64,000 bases of DNA from Winogradskyella thalassocola (GCF_900099995.1 NZ_FNCZ01000009.1:96007-160006), one strand, 5' to 3'. Numbered from the stretch's first letter, positions 1 to 7,445 are shown. Program-made: numbers and translations. Notes: generated from the letters alone by a model not told the origin.

Positions 1-288
1 GATAGTTACAATGTGTCATTTTATATTCCAAAAGGATATGCTGTAGCTACTTATGACGAAGATGGTAAGTTACTTAGAACTATTGAACGTTATAAGAACG
101 TAAAACTACCACTTTCAGTAAGTAAAGCGTTAGTAGAACGGTTTCCTAACTGGGCAGTAGATAAAGATATCTATAAAGTGAGTTATTCTGAGCCAGAATG
201 GGAATCTAAAAAAACCTATAAGTTAAAATTGACTAATGGAGAGAAAACCATTAGAGTTAAAACGGACCAAGATGGTAATTTTTTATAA
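1..288 (+). CDS. BLIP/PepSY-like periplasmic protein, C-terminal part
   Basis: The reading frame is open to the left edge of the window, so this is the 3' end of a gene; the GTG at 13 is only an internal codon. The visible 95 or so residues contain the pattern seen in flavobacterial PepSY-like (beta-lactamase-inhibitor-like) repeats: a strand reading Y-x-V-A-T-Y-D-x-D-G-K, a basic linker, a helix beginning LPLSVSKAL, then a second sheet ending in V-K-T-D-x-D-G. Homologues of this type are often mislabelled nicotinate-nucleotide adenylyltransferase in flavobacterial genomes; nothing here resembles that enzyme. The function is unknown and probably extracytoplasmic, but the signal peptide lies outside the window. 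Confidence 0.6.
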   Translation, partial: DSYNVSFYIPKGYAVATYDEDGKLLRTIERYKNVKLPLSVSKALVERFPNWAVDKDIYKVSYSEPEWESKKTYKLKLTNGEKTIRVKTDQDGNFL

Positions 289-350
289 ATTTGAAACAAT
301 GCTTATAAAAATTAATTAAAATACTCATTACTGTATAAATGAGATTACAA

Positions 351-392
351 AAAAGACCAATGAGCTTTGATAGGTTTAATGGTCTTTTTTTT
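351..392 (+). terminator. Rho-independent terminator of the left-edge gene
   Basis: AAAAGACCA at 351-359 pairs with TGGTCTTTT at 380-388, followed by a T run to 392. It lies 60 bases past the stop codon of the left-edge gene. Confidence 0.75.
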
Positions 393-471
393 ATGTTTCA
401 CTAATAATTGCTTTATTACTAACTATAAAAATAGTCTAAAGTCTATGTATAAAAAAGTGCGTAAAACACGA

Positions 472-3123
472 TTAAAACGTAAATCCTAACCGTTTAAAAA
501 TCTGTGATAAAACCAATGAACCAAAAGCAAAAACGATTACCCAACCTATTTGTTCTGTAGATAAATTGGTTAAGAAAAGTGCGTTTGACACAGGCGGAAT
601 GTAATAGATACCCACGGTTATCAATAGTGATATAACAATAGAAGACCATATCCAAGGATTTTTTAAAATTTCATTATTAAAAAATGATACTCTGCTTTCT
701 GCCATGTTAAAAACGTTTAATAATTGCGCTAAAACTAAGGTGTAAAATGCCATATTGTTTATTATTTTAGATGTTAGTTGAAGTACGAAGTGAGCATAGG
801 CAGTAATACCAATAACAGCAGTCGTTATGCAAAGCCCGAAGATAATGGTTGATTTCCATCGTTTTGCAGACATAATCGGTTCGTTGGCTTTCCCTGGTGG
901 ACGTTTCATAATATCCACTTCTCCTTTTCCCATACCTAGGGCTAATGCAGGAAATATATCTGTAATAAGATTTAAAAACAATATTTGTAAAGGTAATAAT
1001 GGTGCTGGTAAAGCGAGTAAAGCTGCCAAACCTACAGACACTACTTCTGCCAAATTGCAAGACAGTAGATATACCACAAACTGTCTTATATGATCAAAAA
1101 TGGCACGTCCTTGCTTAATGGCCAATTCCATTGCTGTAAATTTATCATTTTTTAGAATAACATCTGCTGCTTCCCTTGCTGCTTGTGTACCTCTAATGCC
1201 CATGGCAATCCCAATATCTGCTTTATGCAGAGCAGGAATGTCGTTAATACCATCACCAAACATACCTACAACATTATCATTTACTTGATAAAGGGAAACC
1301 AGTTTTAATTTTTGCTCTGGTGTTACCCTCGCAAAAACCGAAGCATTCAATATATTTGTTACCATAGTAGGGTTTGGTTCAGTTTCAAATTGTAAGTCTT
1401 GTCCATGTAAAATACTACTTGAAACCGAATTTTGAGGTAATAAGCCAATTTCTTGAGCTATTTTTTTTGCAGTTCTTAGATGATCTCCCGTCATCATTAC
1501 CACTTTTATACCCGCTTCTTTATACACTTTTATGGTTGCTTTTACATCTTCTCTAGCTGGATCCAAAAATCCAATAACTCCAATAAAAGTTAACTGAGAT
1601 AACACCTTATTTTTTTCTGGTTTTTCATCGAGTTCTTTATAAGCAAAAGCTAATACTCTTAGCCCTTGAGATGCCAAATTATTAACGCGATTAGTCCATT
1701 CTTTTTTATTCTTAAATACTTGTGATTTGTTGTCTTTAAGAATGGTATTACAAAGGTTTATAACACTCTCAAAAGCGCCTTTTACGTAAACCGTGAACCC
1801 TTTCTCTGTTACATTTAATGTTGCCATTAATTTACTAGAGGTATTGAACGGAATCTCTAATTCTTCAGGATTATTCTCTTTAATTTCTTTTGGATTAATA
1901 TGCAATTTTTTAACAAACTGAATGAGTGCCAATTCAACACTGTCTCCTTTCATGTCTTTTGCATTTAAAATAGTATTGTTGCACAAAACACTATTCATTA
2001 TTATAACATTTAAAGCTTTGGATTTTTCTATATTCTCAAAGTAAACATTGTCTTTGTTGTGTATTTCGCTTAGAACTTCACCTTCAAAAATCAAGGTATG
2101 TACTTGCATTTTATCTTCGGTAAGCGTACCTGTTTTATCTGTACAAATAATGTTTGTAGCTCCTAAAGTTTCAACAGCCTCCATTTTTTTTATAATAACA
2201 TTTCGCTTGGATAGTTTCATCATACCTCTTGCCAAAGCCATAGTTGCTATAACAGGAAGCCCTTCTGGTATTGCTGCAACAGCTAATGCTACGGCTGTTT
2301 CTATGATTAAACGCATATCCAAATCTCTTAAATAACCGGTAAAAATAATGAGGATTGCAAAAAATAAGGTAAGGTATATAAGCCGTTTACTTAATGCACT
2401 TATTTTTTTTTCTAATGGGGTTCGTTCTTCTTCAATCGTACTTCCCATTTCCTGAATCTTACCTAGTTGCGTGTTTTTTCCAGTAGCAACTACGATTGCT
2501 TTTGCAGAACCTTGCTCTACAGTGGTTCCCTTAAACACCATATTTTTCCTGTCTGATAATATAGTGGCGCGAGGTAGAACGTTGACATGCTTGTAGATAG
2601 CTCTACTTTCTCCAGTTAACGATGCTTCTTTAATTGCTAAGTTTTCAACAGTAATGAGCCGAGCATCCGCTGAAACGACATCTCCTACTTCCATTAAAAG
2701 AATATCACCTGGTACAAGTACAGATGATTTTACAGTTTTAATTTTTCCGTTGCGCAAAACCGTGCTCTCAGTAAATCCCATCTGTCGAAGTGCTTCAAGA
2801 GAACGAATGCCTTGTAGCTCCATTATAAAGCCTATAATTACTGTAATTAGGACAACAGTGATTATAGCTATAGTCTCGGGCAAATCATCGTTAAAAACGA
2901 AAGTAAGACCTGCTGCAACCAGGAGAATGAGGATGATTGGATCGTTACATTGGTCTATTAAGATTTTTATTGTTTTCTTTGGTAGTTTTGCTGCTATCTC
3001 ATTTTTGCCATATTCCTTTATACGTTCCTTTACTTTACTTTCAGTTATACCAGAATTAGTATTACTGTTTAACCTGTCTACTACAGATTTTATGGAAAGA
3101 GAAAAAGGTTCTGACATGGTCAT
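472..3123 (-). CDS. P-type ATPase, Ca2+-transporting type (P2A-like)
   Basis: An 883-residue P-type ATPase that pumps a cation, most likely Ca2+, across the inner membrane. The order is complete: N-terminal cation-ATPase domain, first membrane pair (about 60-105), actuator loop TGES at 170-173, M4 with PEGLP at 286-290, phosphorylation motif DKTGT with Asp329, nucleotide-binding KGA at 448-450, TGD at 545-547, GDGIND at 623-628, then M5-M10. The M5 sequence N-L-A-E (690-693) and M6 N-L-I-T-D (718-722) match the Ca2+-site residues of SERCA-type pumps, which favours calcium over Na/K or heavy metals. The start could be Met1 or Met3. It follows hsp20 on the same strand with a strong hairpin between them. 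Substrate assignment is inference from motifs. Confidence 0.9.
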   Translation of the reverse strand: MTMSEPFSLSIKSVVDRLNSNTNSGITESKVKERIKEYGKNEIAAKLPKKTIKILIDQCNDPIILILLVAAGLTFVFNDDLPETIAIITVVLITVIIGFIMELQGIRSLEALRQMGFTESTVLRNGKIKTVKSSVLVPGDILLMEVGDVVSADARLITVENLAIKEASLTGESRAIYKHVNVLPRATILSDRKNMVFKGTTVEQGSAKAIVVATGKNTQLGKIQEMGSTIEEERTPLEKKISALSKRLIYLTLFFAILIIFTGYLRDLDMRLIIETAVALAVAAIPEGLPVIATMALARGMMKLSKRNVIIKKMEAVETLGATNIICTDKTGTLTEDKMQVHTLIFEGEVLSEIHNKDNVYFENIEKSKALNVIIMNSVLCNNTILNAKDMKGDSVELALIQFVKKLHINPKEIKENNPEELEIPFNTSSKLMATLNVTEKGFTVYVKGAFESVINLCNTILKDNKSQVFKNKKEWTNRVNNLASQGLRVLAFAYKELDEKPEKNKVLSQLTFIGVIGFLDPAREDVKATIKVYKEAGIKVVMMTGDHLRTAKKIAQEIGLLPQNSVSSSILHGQDLQFETEPNPTMVTNILNASVFARVTPEQKLKLVSLYQVNDNVVGMFGDGINDIPALHKADIGIAMGIRGTQAAREAADVILKNDKFTAMELAIKQGRAIFDHIRQFVVYLLSCNLAEVVSVGLAALLALPAPLLPLQILFLNLITDIFPALALGMGKGEVDIMKRPPGKANEPIMSAKRWKSTIIFGLCITTAVIGITAYAHFVLQLTSKIINNMAFYTLVLAQLLNVFNMAESRVSFFNNEILKNPWIWSSIVISLLITVGIYYIPPVSNALFLTNLSTEQIGWVIVFAFGSLVLSQIFKRLGFTF

Positions 3124-3166
3124 TGGTATTATAAATTAAAATCAATCACTACTACAAGTAAAAGAT

Positions 3167-3216
3167 TTAAAAACCCTCTTGCCAAAACTTTTAGATAAAA
3201 AATTTTGGCAAGAGGG
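3167..3216 (-). terminator. Perfect 14-bp hairpin with T run between hsp20 and the ATPase
   Basis: CCCTCTTGCCAAAA at 3174-3187 is the exact reverse complement of the 14 bases at 3203-3216, with a 15-base loop. Read on the minus strand the stem is followed by TTTTT, so it should terminate or attenuate hsp20 transcription before the ATPase gene. On the plus strand no T run follows. Confidence 0.8.
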
Positions 3217-3249
3217 TAATCTCCAAACATCTTCATTAAAAATCACACT

Positions 3250-3702
3250 TTACGCAATATCAATTTTCTTTGGCTTGTGCAGTTTAGCCTCTTCTTTTTT
3301 AATAAGATTAAAACTAAGCACACCATCTTTATATTTTGCTTTAACATCTTCCTCTTTTATAGAATCTGGAAGTTGCAATCTTTTTTCAAAAGAATTATAG
3401 CTAAATTCTTTACGTGTATAGTTGTTTTCTTTTTCTTCTTCAGAATGTGAATTTTCTGCTGAAATATTTAAGCATCCGTCATCGATGGTTACTTCAAAAT
3501 CTTTTTTAGAAAATCCAGGTGCTGCCAATTCTACCTCAAAAGCTTCGTTGGTTTCTTTAATGTTTAGCGCTGGCTCATTCAATTGCGTATTCCAAAGTTC
3601 ATTACTCAATAATGGGTTACTAAAAAAATCATCATTATCAAAAAAATTTGATGTAACAAGATTTCCCCATGGTCTTCTGTTTCTAAATTTTACAAGTGAC
3701 AT
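3250..3702 (-). CDS. Small heat shock protein, Hsp20/alpha-crystallin family
   Basis: A 150-residue ATP-independent holdase chaperone. Residues about 45-150 form the alpha-crystallin domain: the region E-V-E-L-A-A-P-G-F-x-K-x-D-F is the classic Hsp20 start, G-C-L-N-I-S-A-E is the central strand, and G-V-L-S-F-N-L is the conserved G-V-L motif near the C-terminus. An N-terminal segment with N-F-F-D-N-D-D-F-F-S-N-P-L is typical of Bacteroidota Hsp20. The domain is complete and the length normal. It is the first gene of the minus-strand pair with the Ca2+-type ATPase, and its upstream region carries a -7-like element and a perfect TGAC-N4-GTCA palindrome, suggesting control by a Crp/Fnr-type activator. 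Confidence 0.92.
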   Translation of the reverse strand: MSLVKFRNRRPWGNLVTSNFFDNDDFFSNPLLSNELWNTQLNEPALNIKETNEAFEVELAAPGFSKKDFEVTIDDGCLNISAENSHSEEEKENNYTRKEFSYNSFEKRLQLPDSIKEEDVKAKYKDGVLSFNLIKKEEAKLHKPKKIDIA

Positions 3703-3738
3703 AATTTTATAATTTTAAGTTAAACAATTTATTTACTG

Positions 3739-3781
3739 CTAAATTACATGGAAACTAGAGTTTTAGAAATGACCTAGGTCA
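3739..3781 (-). promoter_or_regulatory. hsp20 promoter with Crp/Fnr-type palindrome
   Basis: A perfect 12-base palindrome, TGACCTAGGTCA, lies at 3770-3781. It fits the TGAC-N4-GTCA half-site pattern of Crp/Fnr/HcpR-type regulators. On the minus strand a TAATTTAG sequence at 3739-3746 resembles the Bacteroidota -7 element TAnnTTTG with one mismatch. With a start site about 7 bases further on, the palindrome is centred near -41, the usual class II activator position. Function is inferred. Confidence 0.5.
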
Positions 3782-4251
3782 GTAGGATTGTTAAACTTTA
3801 TTCAAACAGAATTTTATGCCTAATTTTATGAAGTATTGATTAAGATTTTTAATATGCATTTAATCCTTTTGGATCCAAATTAATATTAATTTTAATAGTA
3901 ATTTTGCTCTATGAGATAATGAGTAATATTTTATAATTTGAGTGATTAGCATCATATCGTTGTTCAAATAAATAATCTTAAAACTAGATGAAAATAACTA
4001 CTAATACTAAACGTTTTTTAGACATAATTTGTTCATGAAAAATTTGGCAAAGACTAAAATTCAAATCTTATTAATCAAATTAAAAGCTTCCTAAATTTCT
4101 ATCAAATTGTTAAAGAATAAACCAAATATAGTATTAATTAAAATGAATTTTATTTTAAAGGAATCTCAGTTCTGATAAAATACAAATCCTTATCTACAAA
4201 AATAGATGTTTTTAATAATTGTATTATTAGTTTCTCATCCCGTTTAGAATT
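3782..4251. other. AT-rich stretch without a recognisable gene
   Basis: About 470 bases of very AT-rich sequence with stops in all frames. A short minus-strand run ending at 4150, in frame with the integrase remnant at 4252-4374, is open for about 33 codons, but I do not recognise its product. No RNA gene or long repeat was seen. Confidence 0.5.
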
Positions 4252-4374
4252 CTAATCAAAACGACGAATAATCCAAAGTATCTTATTAGAAAGTAGCAGA
4301 AAGATAAAAAACCGCCCTTCTATCACTCTTTTATACTTAGTGATAGTATCCAAAATCAATTTTACTCTTGCCAT
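4252..4374 (-). pseudogene. Decayed N-terminal fragment of a second tyrosine recombinase
   Basis: The minus-strand frame starting at 4374 begins M-A-R-V-K-L-I-L-D-T, nearly the same as the first ten residues of the integrase ending at 5003 (M-A-R-A-K-L-I-L-D-T). Similarity then fades: E-G-R-F-F-I corresponds to E-G-L-F-P-I, and the frame stops after 40 residues. The ten bases just 5' of the start codon, including the segment complementary to ATTTCTCAGTAATT, also match the sequence upstream of the intact integrase. It therefore looks like a duplicated and eroded integrase 5' end with its leader, not a gene. Confidence 0.65.
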
Positions 4375-4394
4375 TTCTCAGTAATTATAATTCA

Positions 4395-4776
4395 ATGAAG
4401 AAGGTTCTTTTAATATAACCAGATAAAGATCCTAATCTAAAAAAAATCTTAATTGGGTTTCGAAAATTTTGTAGCGAAAACAAAATTGATTTTGAAGTCT
4501 TAAATGAGGTTTTTGGAGATATGGTTTTAAGAAAAGGAGATTAATTTATTACTATTGAAGCATCTGATTTAGTCCACTTAATTAAAAAAATTAAGATAGG
4601 AAGAATTTGTTTTAGTCGAGAAAACCGGTAAAATTAGCTATAATGATACACCATCTAAAGAGTTATTAAGGATCACTGTTATCTCTACAGATTTTATAGT
4701 GAATGGAGAAACCGCAGCTAAAATGAAAGATCAATTTAAGGCATCATTTTATTCTATAGATCGTAAATCCCTTTGA
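4395..4776 (+). pseudogene. Remnant of a GntR-type regulator with LacI-like sensor domain
   Basis: Translation of the plus strand gives K-K-V-L-L-I, a stop, then P-D-K-D-P-N-L-K-K-I-L-I-G-F and E-V-L-N-E-V-F-G-D, a second stop, F-I-T-I-E-A-S-D-L-V, and after a frameshift near 4610 G-K-I-S-Y-N-D-T-P, V-I-S-T-D-F and finally R-K-S-L before a TGA at 4774. The I-S-Y-N-D-T-P-x-K-E and I-S-T-D-F signatures are those of the C-terminal effector domain of Bacteroidota GntR regulators with a LacI/periplasmic-binding fold. The winged-helix part is absent. With two nonsense codons and at least one frameshift this is a dead gene. Confidence 0.7.
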
Positions 4777-5002
4777 TTCGAGCTATAAAAAATTTATGGT
4801 GTAACGAGCATATTTATTATTAAACTGTACCAACTCATTCAAATATGTATTTTAAATAAATTATACTTAAACGCTGTTATAATATTTTTATTCAAAATAT
4901 CTTTTAGATTTACTAAATAATCTAATATAACTTTAATGCATAGGAAGACCAAAACATATTATCTATATTCTTATGAGTTATTTCATGAGATTGTTTTAAT
5001 AA

Positions 5003-6259
5003 TTAACCAACGATAAGATCATTTGCTTCATCTAAAACTATATTTTCGAAACTTTTCAAATAAACCTCAGTTGTTCGAATAGATTGATGCCCTAGCCCTT
5101 CGCTAATTATTTCCGTAGAAATGCCCATGTTTTTTGCGATAGTTGCCCAAGAATGTCGTATATAATAAGAGGTTATTTTTTCTTCTATATTTGCATCTTT
5201 TGCAATTTTCTTCAATAATTTGTTAATTAATCTTCTGTCTGAGCGATATTTTTTAAAAGCTTCAACCGAACCGTCATAACCTATTGGAAAAATAAAGTCA
5301 TTGGGCTCCTTATCATGGGTATACTTATTAAGTATTTCAGAAAATTCTGTGGTGATTCTAATTGATAAAGGGTCGTTGGTTTTACTTCTGCCATAAAATA
5401 TTCTATTTCCCTTTATATCACCTAATTTCAATTTAGCAAGATCAATTAAATTCATACCTCTACAATTAAACATGGCTAAGAAATAATTTCTTGTATGCCA
5501 AAGAGTACTGTTTTCTTCATATTTCAAATTTCGAATAGCATTTATTTTTTCTTTAGACAATGCCTTTTTTTTTGTTCTTGTTGTAGATGGAATTTTATAA
5601 CTAGAAAAAGGATGTTTAAATGGTATAAATACATCTTCTTTAATTGCACTATTATAAATAGCTCTAATTGCTCTTGCGTATGAACTTATACAATTTTTAG
5701 AATTTCCTTTTGATAAATGTTCTATCTCAAAATCAGTTAAAAAAGTTACTGTAATCTGATGAAACTTTACAGGAGAATTATTATTGAATTTTTCAAAAGC
5801 TGTTATTGCATTTTTGTACCAATTAGCAGTTGCAGGTTTGTTAGATTTCAGTTTTCGATTTATTAAAACGTTACCCCATTCCGCAATAGTAATTTCATTA
5901 GAAAGATCTTTCTTAACCTTTGAATCTAATTTATCATCCCATATTTTCTTAATATTCTCAACTAGCGTATCAACTGTTATCTGATTAAGAGTATCACCAA
6001 GTTCATTGATCAAAGTCTTTGCTGAATGAAGTTTTTCATATAACGCTTTATTAATCTCATCACAATCCAAATCCTTATTTACTGAAACTGATTTTTTCAT
6101 TGTCATGTTATTTGCATCCCATCCAGCTTTAGACGTCTTGTAAGGAAGACGAATCATTCTAGGTCTCTTATGAAAAACTCTAACTACGATTGGAAACAAC
6201 CCTTCATTCGCAGTTTTTGATTTAGCTCTGGTATCCAAAATTAATTTTGCTCGTGCCAT
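5003..6259 (-). CDS. Tyrosine recombinase / site-specific integrase
   Basis: A 418-residue phage-type integrase, expected to catalyse integration or excision of a mobile element. Residues 1-110 form an Arm-binding-like domain (begins M-A-R-A-K-L-I-L-D), about 120-215 a SAM-like core-binding domain, and 235-418 the catalytic domain. Catalytic residues visible are Arg267 (C-R-G-M-N), Lys293, Arg368 in Y-x-x-R-H-S, His391 (G-L-G-H-Q) and the nucleophile Tyr400. The box II histidine is replaced by Tyr365, a change common in this Bacteroidota group. The start codon is followed 150 bases away by a tRNA 3' fragment, the arrangement expected at one end of an element inserted in a tRNA gene. The gene appears intact, but its neighbourhood is full of remnants, so the element may no longer move. 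Confidence 0.93.
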   Translation of the reverse strand: MARAKLILDTRAKSKTANEGLFPIVVRVFHKRPRMIRLPYKTSKAGWDANNMTMKKSVSVNKDLDCDEINKALYEKLHSAKTLINELGDTLNQITVDTLVENIKKIWDDKLDSKVKKDLSNEITIAEWGNVLINRKLKSNKPATANWYKNAITAFEKFNNNSPVKFHQITVTFLTDFEIEHLSKGNSKNCISSYARAIRAIYNSAIKEDVFIPFKHPFSSYKIPSTTRTKKKALSKEKINAIRNLKYEENSTLWHTRNYFLAMFNCRGMNLIDLAKLKLGDIKGNRIFYGRSKTNDPLSIRITTEFSEILNKYTHDKEPNDFIFPIGYDGSVEAFKKYRSDRRLINKLLKKIAKDANIEEKITSYYIRHSWATIAKNMGISTEIISEGLGHQSIRTTEVYLKSFENIVLDEANDLIVG

Positions 6260-6415
6260 TTCTCAGTAATTTTAGATATAAAGTTAGCAAAAATTACGCA
6301 CACTTTACGCACACTTTTGTTTGAGTACAAATCATATCAAACAATCCTAAAATAAACTAAACCTCAATAAATCAAACACTTACAAGTAATATTACTTTTA
6401 AAAATAGTCGCTTTT

Positions 6416-6463
6416 TTGGCCTTCTAAGCAGGCGGTCCTAGGTTCGAATCCTAGTGCGATCAC
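6416..6463 (+). other. tRNA 3'-end fragment (a), putative attachment site
   Basis: This is the 3' part of a tRNA: anticodon-loop-like TTCTAAG, a perfect T arm CTAGG-TTCGAAT-CCTAG and an acceptor 3' strand CGATCAC. The 5' half (acceptor and D arm) is missing. The stretch 6422-6475 recurs with three mismatches exactly 1600 bases downstream (8022-8075) in the chimeric tRNA pseudogene, so both could be ends of one inserted segment. The integrase gene lies 156 bases to the left. Confidence 0.65.
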
Positions 6464-6466
6464 AAG

Positions 6467-6496
6467 AAGCCTTAACATTTATGTTGAGGCTTTTTT
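6467..6496 (+). terminator. Terminator after tRNA fragment (a)
   Basis: An 11-bp stem, AAGCCTTAACA at 6467-6477 against 6482-6492, is followed by six T. The same hairpin recurs after fragments (c) and (e) and in degraded form after the chimeric tRNA, so it travels with the tRNA 3' end. Confidence 0.8.
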
Positions 6497-6540
6497 GTGT
6501 TTTATAAGTATGTATTATATAACAAATTTGAAAATCATTG

Positions 6541-6600
6541 AGATAGAGCATCCCGATTTATAATCGGGATGGTCCTAGGTTCGAATCCTAGTGCGATCAC
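6541..6600 (+). pseudogene. tRNA 3' fragment (b) with UAU-type anticodon loop
   Basis: From 6542 the sequence reads as the 3' side of a D arm (GATAGAGC), a perfect anticodon stem CCCGA/TCGGG with loop TTTATAA (positions 34-36 TAT), a T arm CTAGG/CCTAG and acceptor end CGATCAC. Upstream bases resemble a degraded D loop (TCATTGA) but no 5' acceptor strand GTGATCG is present, so it cannot form a whole tRNA. Confidence 0.7.
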
Positions 6601-6647
6601 AATAGGTCGCATTAAAAATAGTGAGGCTTTTTTAGTATCTTAGAATT

Positions 6648-6896
6648 ATGTATACTACATATATTTTATATTCTAAATCAAAAAATAGATTTTATGTCGG
6701 ACATTCAGCTGATCTAAAAGATAGGCTTAAACGCCATAATACCGGAAGAAGTAAATCTACCAAATACGGATTACCTTGGACCGTTGTTTATACAAAAGAA
6801 TTTACAACCAAATCTGAAGCTTATCAATACGAGATGTATGTAAAAAAGCAAAAATCTAGTGAGTTTATACGCAAACTAATAAATAGCACTGAATGA
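6648..6896 (+). CDS. Small GIY-YIG nuclease, cassette copy 1
   Basis: An 82-residue single-domain GIY-YIG protein, likely a DNA endonuclease. The first motif appears as T-Y-I-L-Y-S and the second as F-Y-V-G-H-S, followed by the arginine helix D-L-K-D-R-L-K-R-H-N; the conserved glutamate is in E-A-Y-Q-Y-E-M-Y. There is no extra DNA-recognition domain, as in the UvrC-like or YhbQ-like minimal proteins. The stop codon TGA at 6894-6896 is followed two bases later by a tRNA 3' fragment. The near-identical gene at 7137 differs in three residues (Y/S, L/F, K/T). Its setting within tRNA debris suggests a homing-like selfish role, but biological activity is inferred only. Confidence 0.88.
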   Translation: MYTTYILYSKSKNRFYVGHSADLKDRLKRHNTGRSKSTKYGLPWTVVYTKEFTTKSEAYQYEMYVKKQKSSEFIRKLINSTE

Positions 6897-6898
6897 TT

Positions 6899-6953
6899 GA
6901 GCATCCCGATTTATAATCGGGACGGTCCTAGGTTCGAATCCTAGTGCGATCAC
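6899..6953 (+). pseudogene. tRNA 3' fragment (c) abutting GIY-YIG copy 1
   Basis: GAGC of the D stem, the CCCGA/TCGGG anticodon stem with TTTATAA loop, the T arm and the CGATCAC acceptor strand are all perfect, but the acceptor 5' strand and D stem 5' strand are replaced by the end of the GIY-YIG gene. Confidence 0.75.
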
Positions 6954-6956
6954 AAA

Positions 6957-6986
6957 AAGCCTTAACATTTATGTTGAGGCTTTTTT
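6957..6986 (+). terminator. Terminator after tRNA fragment (c)
   Basis: The same AAGCC...GGCTT hairpin as at 6467, with TTTTTT directly after the stem. Confidence 0.8.
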
Positions 6987-7029
6987 GTGTTTTATAGTTA
7001 TATTATATAACAAATTCGAAAATCATTGA

Positions 7030-7088
7030 GATAGGGCATCGAGATTTATAATCAGGACAGCTTTAAGCATGAATCCTAGTACAATCAC
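7030..7088 (+). pseudogene. Strongly decayed tRNA fragment (d)
   Basis: Counterpart of fragment (b) in the second cassette. It differs at 15 of 59 positions, most of them transitions; the anticodon stem is broken (CGAGA/TCAGG) and the T arm is lost (T-A-A-G-C-A-T replaces the T loop). The flanking bases in the same cassette are almost unchanged. Confidence 0.7.
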
Positions 7089-7136
7089 AATAGGCCATAT
7101 TAAAAATAGTGAGGCTTTTTTTAGTATCTTAGAATT

Positions 7137-7385
7137 ATGTATACTACATATATTTTATATTCTAAATCAAAAAATAGATTTTATGTCGGACATTCAGCTG
7201 ATCTAAAAGATAGGCTTAAACGCCATAATACCGGAAGAAGTAAATCTACCAAATCCGGATTTCCTTGGACTGTTGTTTATACAAAAGAATTTACAACCAA
7301 ATCTGAAGCTTATCAATACGAGATGTATGTAAAAAAGCAAAAATCTAGTGAGTTTATACGCACACTAATAAATAGTACTGAATGA
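7137..7385 (+). CDS. Small GIY-YIG nuclease, cassette copy 2
   Basis: Second copy of the 82-residue GIY-YIG protein at 6648. All family motifs are retained: T-Y-I-L-Y-S, F-Y-V-G-H-S, the arginine in D-L-K-D-R-L and the glutamate in Y-Q-Y-E-M-Y. Of five base changes relative to copy 1, three alter the protein (Y-G-L to S-G-F, and R-K-L to R-T-L) and two are silent. The leader T run is two bases longer. Like copy 1 it ends two bases before a tRNA 3' fragment. Conservation of the reading frame next to a strongly decayed tRNA fragment suggests either selection on the protein or recent gene conversion between the copies. Confidence 0.88.
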   Translation: MYTTYILYSKSKNRFYVGHSADLKDRLKRHNTGRSKSTKSGFPWTVVYTKEFTTKSEAYQYEMYVKKQKSSEFIRTLINSTE

Positions 7386-7387
7386 TT

Positions 7388-7442
7388 GAGTATCCCGATT
7401 TATAATCGGGACGGTCCTAGGTTCGAATCCTAGTGCGATCAC
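7388..7442 (+). pseudogene. tRNA 3' fragment (e) abutting GIY-YIG copy 2
   Basis: Identical to fragment (c) except T for C in the base following GAG; anticodon stem, T arm and acceptor 3' strand are intact, and the 5' half is missing. Confidence 0.75.
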
Positions 7443-7445
7443 AAG

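Larger units (their letters stand above)
6433..7411 (+). repeat. Two tandem ~490-bp tRNA-fragment/GIY-YIG cassettes
   Basis: Unit 1 (6433-6922) and unit 2 (6923-7411) repeat in direct order: T arm and acceptor end of a tRNA, terminator hairpin, a decayed tRNA body, a short leader, a GIY-YIG gene, and a tRNA 3' fragment that begins two bases after the stop codon and forms the start of the next unit. The nuclease genes differ at only 5 of 249 bases, while the decayed tRNA body in unit 2 differs at 15 of 59 bases from that in unit 1. A third copy of the unit start follows at 7412. Confidence 0.85.

Noticed and set aside
2654..3139. 161-codon plus-strand ORF opposite the ATPase gene
   Set aside because: It is an antisense shadow of the ATPase N-terminal region, with no sensible domain pattern.
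3860..3915. Third copy of the integrase start on the minus strand
   Set aside because: A stretch reading R-A-K-L-L-L-K-L-I resembles the integrase N-terminus, but it has no start codon, is very AT-rich and the match is too short to separate from chance.
6541..7442. Functional tRNA-Ile with UAU anticodon in several copies
   Set aside because: The anticodon arm and T arm are perfect in three fragments, but no 5' acceptor or D-stem 5' strand is present in any of them, so a mature tRNA cannot form from these loci.
6433..7442. CRISPR array
   Set aside because: The repeated ~31-base tRNA end recurs at irregular spacing and the intervening DNA is coding and repeated, not unique spacers; no cas genes are present.
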